In this document: positions 59,750 to 64,000 of the stretch, in pieces | Position numbering within the stretch: position 1 is the stretch's first letter | Layout of the letters: each line of letters starts with the position of its first letter | Assembly (NCBI RefSeq): GCF_013113715.1 | Contig: NZ_CP053344.1 | Location: forward strand, 3,534,001-3,598,000 | Reading direction: 5' to 3' | Origin: Herbiconiux sp. SALV-R1 | GTDB taxonomy: Bacteria; Actinomycetota; Actinomycetes; Actinomycetales; Microbacteriaceae | Length of the DNA: 64,000 bases | Notes under the pieces: generated by a model | The model's input: only the letters and a program-made list of their open reading frames with translations | Told to the model about the DNA's origin: nothing | Databases searched by the model: none | Program-made: the position numbers and the translations under genes

Positions 59750-62700
59750 TCAGGGGGTGCGGAAGCCGAGCCAGTCCTGGGCGACGGCGGTGCCGATGGC
59801 ACGGGTGCCGCTGAGGCTGAACTGCCCGGAGTTGGTGTCGGAGAGGTAGACGGTCGCTCCGGCGGGGATGGTCGTCGAGGTGAGCCCCGACAGCTGCGAC
59901 CGGTGGAGGTATCCGGAGGTGAGGATGCGCCCGGTCTCTCCCGGCACCATGCGGTTCAGCGACACCCCCACCACGTCGGCGGGCTGCGCCGCCGTCGTCG
60001 CCGCGTCGACCTTGCCGGTGCCGCGGTCGACCACGGCGAACCAGCGGCCGACGGCGAAGGGCCCGCTCGCCGTGCGCGACAGCTCGCGGTCGGGGAACGA
60101 CGGGTACACCTCGTTCTGCGGCACCTGGAACTCCGCGGCCTGCGCGAGTCCGCTGATGGCCTGGTTGATGGTCGCGATGACCGTCGCGTTGGTCTGCGTC
60201 GTGTGGTTCTGGTCGAAGGTCACGGTGCGGCTCTGCCCGCCCGTCGTGACCACGAGTTGTACGGGGTTCAGCGTGCGATCACCCAGGCGCCGTCCGAGGG
60301 TGTTCGCGACCGTGGTGTTCGACTGCAACCCCACCAGGATGCCCGAGATGTCGACACTGCCGAAGACGTACGCCGGGAGTCCGGCCCCGCCGGCCCGTGA
60401 GGTCGGCGTGCCGAACAGCACGGGCACCGCCGAGCCCGACAGCGTGAGCGTCGTGCCGGTCGAGGTCGCGGTGGTGAACACCCGCAGGGCGAGCCCGCGC
60501 TGTCGCGGGAGGTAGCCGAGCGGCGCCGTGCCGTTCACCGTCTGCACGATCTCGGCATGGTTCGCGACCTGACCTTCGGGCCGCGCCGTGATCCACGGGG
60601 TGTCGGTGTCGTCGATGTACCCGGGCGACCAGGTGCAGTCGGTGAACGTCACCGTGTCGGCGGTTCCCGATCCAAGCGACTGCGTCGCCGACACCACCCC
60701 GAAAGCGGCACCCGTGCGCTGCAGCTCGCAGTTCTCGAGCACGTTCACGGTGGGGGCGGTGAAGTCCTTGTTGGTGTGGATGTAGAAGGCCTCTTTCGTG
60801 CCCACCAGCGTGCTGTCGGTGATGGTCACGTGCACGCCCGACCCCGAGCCGTAGCCGTACGGGCGGTCGTAGAGCCAGACGTTCGCCGGCGACAGACCGC
60901 TGCCCGGGTTGGCCGTGCGCCAGGCGCGTGCCGCGTCATTGCCCGCGTGCTCGATGCGGCAGTTGGTGATCGTGTGCACGGCGTCGACGTTCGCTCCCTG
61001 CGCCTCGTCGTGCACGGCGTAGCGCATGTTCTTGGCCAGGATGGTGAGGTTCTCGAGCGCTGCCGTGCCCGAGAGCCAGAGGGTCGACGAATTGGTGATC
61101 TGCGCATCCGTCGCATCGTCGGGCAGGTCGCCGCGCAGCACGCAGGTGGCGCGGTCGGTGCCGCGCACCGTCACGTGCGGCTTCACCGTCCACTCCCGGC
61201 CGAGGTACTCCCCCGGATGCACTTCGATGACGTACGGCATGACCGCCGAGGCGTCGAGGATCGACTCGTTCGCCTGCTGCGGCGTCGTGAAGTCGCCCGA
61301 TCCGTCGGCTTTCACCGTGATGACGATGGGCGTGCCGGTGATCGACAGCTCCTGCGTGCTGGCATTCCACTCGACCTCGAACCCGAGCACGTCGGCGAAG
61401 AACGAGGCGGGCGCCCCGAAGCTCCCGTCGGCCATCTCGCGCAGCGGTGCCTCGATCGAGACGTCGTTCCCGTTGTGCCGCACCGTGGTGCCCGTGGTGG
61501 GCAGCGTGACGGTGTCGCTGCCGCGCGCGATGTGCACCGCGTCGCGGTCGGGCGCCGTTCCCGCACGCCCGCCCACCGCGAGGAACACCTGCTCGATCGA
61601 CACGTACACCACTCCGCCCGCAACCTCGGGCCGGCGGTGGAACTCGAGCACCCCGTTCAGGCGCACGCGCGGACCGGTCATCGGCACGTTCCGCACCCCG
61701 ACGTAGTCGATGGCGAAGTCACCGAGGTCGGTGATCGGGTCGATCCTGATCTGATGGATGCGCCCCCGCCAGGTCGAGACCCGCCACATCGGAACATCCG
61801 CCTGACCGTACTCCTCGCCGGGCGCGGGGATGGCCATGAAGCGCGAGCCCTTCGACTGGCTGTAGACGCCGTCGCTCTCGGTGATGAAGAAGATCTCGCC
61901 CTGCTGGATGGGCGTGCTCTTCATGCGGATGCGGAGGTACGGATGCTCGGCCGCCTCCAGCCCCAGACCCGCCGGCGACACCACCCGCGGGTCGGCGGCG
62001 ACGCTCGTCGCCCGCAGCGCGCCGCCGGTGGCCTCGAGCCCGCTGAGCCCGCCGAGATCGGTCCAGCCCTCGAGGTCGCCGTCGGTGCCGAAGTCCCACT
62101 CGGTCGTGAAGTCGCCGACCTCGGGAGGCGGGGTGCCGAGCGCCGGCGAGAGCGCCCGGTCGTAGGGGTAGAGCTTCTGCAGGCGCTTCTGCTGGGCAGC
62201 GGTGGGCCGCGTGCTCGCCACCGTCGACGAGGTGAAGGTGTCGCGGATGGCTTCGAGGAAGCCGAATCCGCTGTAGTCGCTCGGCTGGATGAAGTGCCCC
62301 TCGCCCCACTCGTTCCAGTTCGCCAGCATCGTGAGCCGACGGCCGAGGTGCCCGGCGGGGAGCGAGGGGATGTAGTCGTCGCGCGCCCACTCGGCGATCT
62401 GCTGGAACTCGCCGGGTGGCATGATGCGGCCCTGCGTGCGGATCCACGGCAGGTCGTCGCGCCCGACCGCCAGCGTGGAGAGCACCTGCAGCGGGCTCGT
62501 CGCGTGGCGCGCGGTCATGAGCGCCTCCTGCAGGGCGGGGTAGCCGTCGTAGGAGTAGGCGTACTCCCCCGCGATGCCGAGCTGCGCGGCCTCGGGCGCG
62601 ACGCCGATCGTGAGGTAGACGACATCCGGGAACCCGAGGGCCTGGATCGCCGTGCGCAGGTAGTCGAGCTCGGCCTTCGCCGCGGTCGCCGAGCCGAAGT

Positions 62701-64000
62701 TGCTGATGAGTGTGCGTGAGTTGTAGATGCAGAACACGGGCTTGCCGTCGATGCAGAAGTACCGGGGGTCGCGGAAGTAATACTCGATGAGGTAGGGCAC
62801 GATGTTCTGGCGGAAGTCGGTGGAGTTGGTCTGTCCACTCGCGACGTTCTCCCACATGATGGCGAACTTGAGCGCGTCGCCGTACTCCGACGGGAAGTAG
62901 CCGTCGTGGAGCGCGTGGTGCAGGTCGGGCAGTTTGATCGGTTGCCCGACTCCGGCCAGGGGCCTGAACCAGCACTGCATCCGGAACGCGACGCCGGCCT
63001 CGGCCATCCAGGTGTTCTCCCAGTCGGCGACCTCGGGGATGCCGTCGTCGTACCAGCCGAGGTAGGGCTTGCGTTCGGGGAACCGGGTGATGAGGTCCCA
63101 GCCGAGGTGGTGACCGGTGCGCCAGCCGCCGAACTCCGACATGCCGATGGCGTGGTCGCCGGCCGGCGCGACGGCCTGCGGTGCGGGCGCGTAGTCGAGC
63201 GGCAGCGGCCCCTCCCAGTACGCCTTAACGTCGTCGAGCAGGATGCGCGTTCCGGCCGGCAGGTCGAAGCTCGCCGATGCGGGGGTGTTGCTCGCGCTCG
63301 CCGCGCCGCCGAACACCGAGGTGCCGCTCAGGATGCTCGCACCGTTCACCGCGACGTCGAGCAACGACCCGGTGACGTCGATGCGTACAGTGAGGTGGTT
63401 CCAGAAGTCGCGCCGGTAGCCGTAGCTCACCAGCACGTCGTTGTCGTGGTCGATGACGTCGATGGTCGTGGCGCCAAAGCGCAGCAGCATCCGCTTGCCG
63501 TCGGCGAGCGTCACGCGGTAGAGCACGGTGCCCGCGGTCTCGATCTTGATGCGGAACTCCGTCACGCAGTGCGGGTCGGTGGCCGTGAAGCCCGCGAGGG
63601 CCGCCGGGAACGCCAGCCCGCCGCCGGAGGAGCCGCCGACCGCCTGCAGGCAGAACCTGTCGACCCAGGTGGAGTGCATCCGTTCGACCACCGTCAGGGC
63701 GGTTCCGCTCGCTGCCGCCGTCCAGGCCGTCGGCACGGTGCCCGGCATCACGTCGAGGAACTGCTCGTTGATGACCGTGTCGCGGTACAGCCGCACCGGC
63801 CCGAAGAAGAAGTCCGACCGCGCGCCCTCCGAGCTGGCCACGAGCAGGTTGTCGGCTCCTCCGTCGGCGAGCAGAACCACCCCGGTCGCCTTCTGCACGC
63901 CGTTGACGAAGACACTCGCCACGGAGCCGTCGAGGTCGACGACAGCCCGCACGGCCATCTCAGTGTCTGCGACCACGGAGCTGAGCGCGACGTCGGGCCC
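59750..64000 (-). CDS. Very large multidomain GH99-like/beta-helix protein, 5' end outside window
   Basis: At least 1416 residues; the frame stays open to base 64000. In order: a LamG/concanavalin-like region (first about 250 visible residues), a GH99-like/WbsX TIM barrel (HHLGWDLITRFPERKPYLGWYDDG, ANWNEWGEGHFI), a domain like the copper amine oxidase N-terminal stalk (VYVSIEQVFLAVGGRAG), a pectinesterase-like right-handed beta-helix (VTVKADGSGDFTTPQQA, VEVHPGEYLGREW) and a C-terminal region ending AVAQDWLGFRTP. Such combinations act on, or attach to, extracellular polysaccharides. No cysteine-rich or LPxTG end is visible, and the N-terminus is missing, so export cannot be judged. Confidence 0.7.
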   Translation of the reverse strand, partial: GPDVALSSVVADTEMAVRAVVDLDGSVASVFVNGVQKATGVVLLADGGADNLLVASSEGARSDFFFGPVRLYRDTVINEQFLDVMPGTVPTAWTAAASGTALTVVERMHSTWVDRFCLQAVGGSSGGGLAFPAALAGFTATDPHCVTEFRIKIETAGTVLYRVTLADGKRMLLRFGATTIDVIDHDNDVLVSYGYRRDFWNHLTVRIDVTGSLLDVAVNGASILSGTSVFGGAASASNTPASASFDLPAGTRILLDDVKAYWEGPLPLDYAPAPQAVAPAGDHAIGMSEFGGWRTGHHLGWDLITRFPERKPYLGWYDDGIPEVADWENTWMAEAGVAFRMQCWFRPLAGVGQPIKLPDLHHALHDGYFPSEYGDALKFAIMWENVASGQTNSTDFRQNIVPYLIEYYFRDPRYFCIDGKPVFCIYNSRTLISNFGSATAAKAELDYLRTAIQALGFPDVVYLTIGVAPEAAQLGIAGEYAYSYDGYPALQEALMTARHATSPLQVLSTLAVGRDDLPWIRTQGRIMPPGEFQQIAEWARDDYIPSLPAGHLGRRLTMLANWNEWGEGHFIQPSDYSGFGFLEAIRDTFTSSTVASTRPTAAQQKRLQKLYPYDRALSPALGTPPPEVGDFTTEWDFGTDGDLEGWTDLGGLSGLEATGGALRATSVAADPRVVSPAGLGLEAAEHPYLRIRMKSTPIQQGEIFFITESDGVYSQSKGSRFMAIPAPGEEYGQADVPMWRVSTWRGRIHQIRIDPITDLGDFAIDYVGVRNVPMTGPRVRLNGVLEFHRRPEVAGGVVYVSIEQVFLAVGGRAGTAPDRDAVHIARGSDTVTLPTTGTTVRHNGNDVSIEAPLREMADGSFGAPASFFADVLGFEVEWNASTQELSITGTPIVITVKADGSGDFTTPQQANESILDASAVMPYVIEVHPGEYLGREWTVKPHVTVRGTDRATCVLRGDLPDDATDAQITNSSTLWLSGTAALENLTILAKNMRYAVHDEAQGANVDAVHTITNCRIEHAGNDAARAWRTANPGSGLSPANVWLYDRPYGYGSGSGVHVTITDSTLVGTKEAFYIHTNKDFTAPTVNVLENCELQRTGAAFGVVSATQSLGSGTADTVTFTDCTWSPGYIDDTDTPWITARPEGQVANHAEIVQTVNGTAPLGYLPRQRGLALRVFTTATSTGTTLTLSGSAVPVLFGTPTSRAGGAGLPAYVFGSVDISGILVGLQSNTTVANTLGRRLGDRTLNPVQLVVTTGGQSRTVTFDQNHTTQTNATVIATINQAISGLAQAAEFQVPQNEVYPSFPDRELSRTASGPFAVGRWFAVVDRGTGKVDAATTAAQPADVVGVSLNRMVPGETGRILTSGYLHRSQLSGLTSTTIPAGATVYLSDTNSGQFSLSGTRAIGTAVAQDWLGFRTP

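Noticed and set aside
60557-62719. Plus-strand 720-codon frame opposite the GH99-like gene
   Set aside because: No recognisable domain and low-complexity Arg/Val/Gly content; the minus strand carries several recognisable domains.
1-64000. Prophage, integrative element, CRISPR array, tRNA or rRNA genes
   Set aside because: No integrase, transposase, phage structural genes, regularly spaced repeats or tRNA-like cloverleaf were seen; the only hallmark of mobile DNA is the palindromic element and the toxin-antitoxin pair.

Overview
The window is 64 kb of very GC-rich DNA (roughly 70%) with dense coding, frequent 4-bp start/stop overlaps (ATGA, GTGA), many GTG starts and high-GC third positions. 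With the gene content (DUF202 pair, DUF3500 lipoprotein, WYL and FCD-type GntR regulators, an LAATG wall-sorting signal, and a small Microbacteriaceae-type protein of the kind often mislabelled as a DNA ligase) this points to an actinobacterium, most likely a soil- or plant-associated member of the Microbacteriaceae. The genus cannot be fixed from the sequence alone. I see no rRNA, tRNA, CRISPR array, prophage, transposase or replication origin.

Layout. (1) 1-11283: a sugar and sugar-acid region with a 5'-truncated GH42 beta-galactosidase, a DUF3800-like protein, an unrecognised 813-residue barrel-like protein on the minus strand, and a tightly coupled plus-strand operon (enolase-superfamily acid-sugar dehydratase, amidohydrolase/lactonase, SGNH esterase, IolE-like isomerase, Gfo/Idh/MocA oxidoreductase, unknown protein). 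(2) 11264-12825: VOC protein, WYL regulator, small DUF7882-like protein. (3) 12936-23128: two paralogous FCD-GntR regulators, a hydroxyproline epimerase, a DapA-family lyase/deaminase, a DadA-like FAD enzyme and a polar-amino-acid ABC transporter. Together these look like hydroxyproline catabolism, but the same operon also carries a phosphate-barrel protein, a cupin and an FGGY kinase that this pathway does not need. A shared motif, TGCAATRTCAC, sits at each regulatory gap. (4) 23173-33952: HAD phosphatase, epoxide hydrolase, DUF202 pair, DUF3500 lipoprotein, MFS exporter, surface beta-propeller with a sortase signal, HTH regulator, CPBP protease, and a histidine kinase whose response-regulator partner is frameshifted.

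(5) 33974-40495: LacI repressor, sugar ABC binding protein and two permeases, and a GH2 glycosidase, with two operator-like palindromes in the control region and no ATPase gene. (6) 40598-41184: a type II toxin-antitoxin pair behind a perfect palindrome. (7) 41213-47941: a catabolic cluster of unknown substrate (three MaoC-like hotdog proteins, FCD-GntR, SMP-30 lactonase, acyl-CoA ligase, MHS transporter, SDR). (8) 48090-52610, all minus strand: VIT-family protein, membrane protein, flavoprotein, acyl-CoA synthetase. (9) 52701-56277: TetR, a degenerate ABC-ATPase-like protein and a YhgE/Pip membrane protein. (10) 56334-64000: membrane-anchored sulfite-oxidase-type molybdoenzyme, Ntn-type amide hydrolase, small membrane protein, TatA-like protein, and the 3' part of a very large multidomain GH99-like/beta-helix protein.

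The most striking observation is a 76-bp element with 26-bp perfect arms. It occurs twice (54116-54191 and 57449-57524), identical and in opposite orientation, and each copy lies inside a different protein-coding gene. Both copies are read in the same sense and frame, so two unrelated proteins carry the same 25-residue insert. This resembles the logic of the Rickettsia palindromic elements, and I do not know of a description for this lineage.
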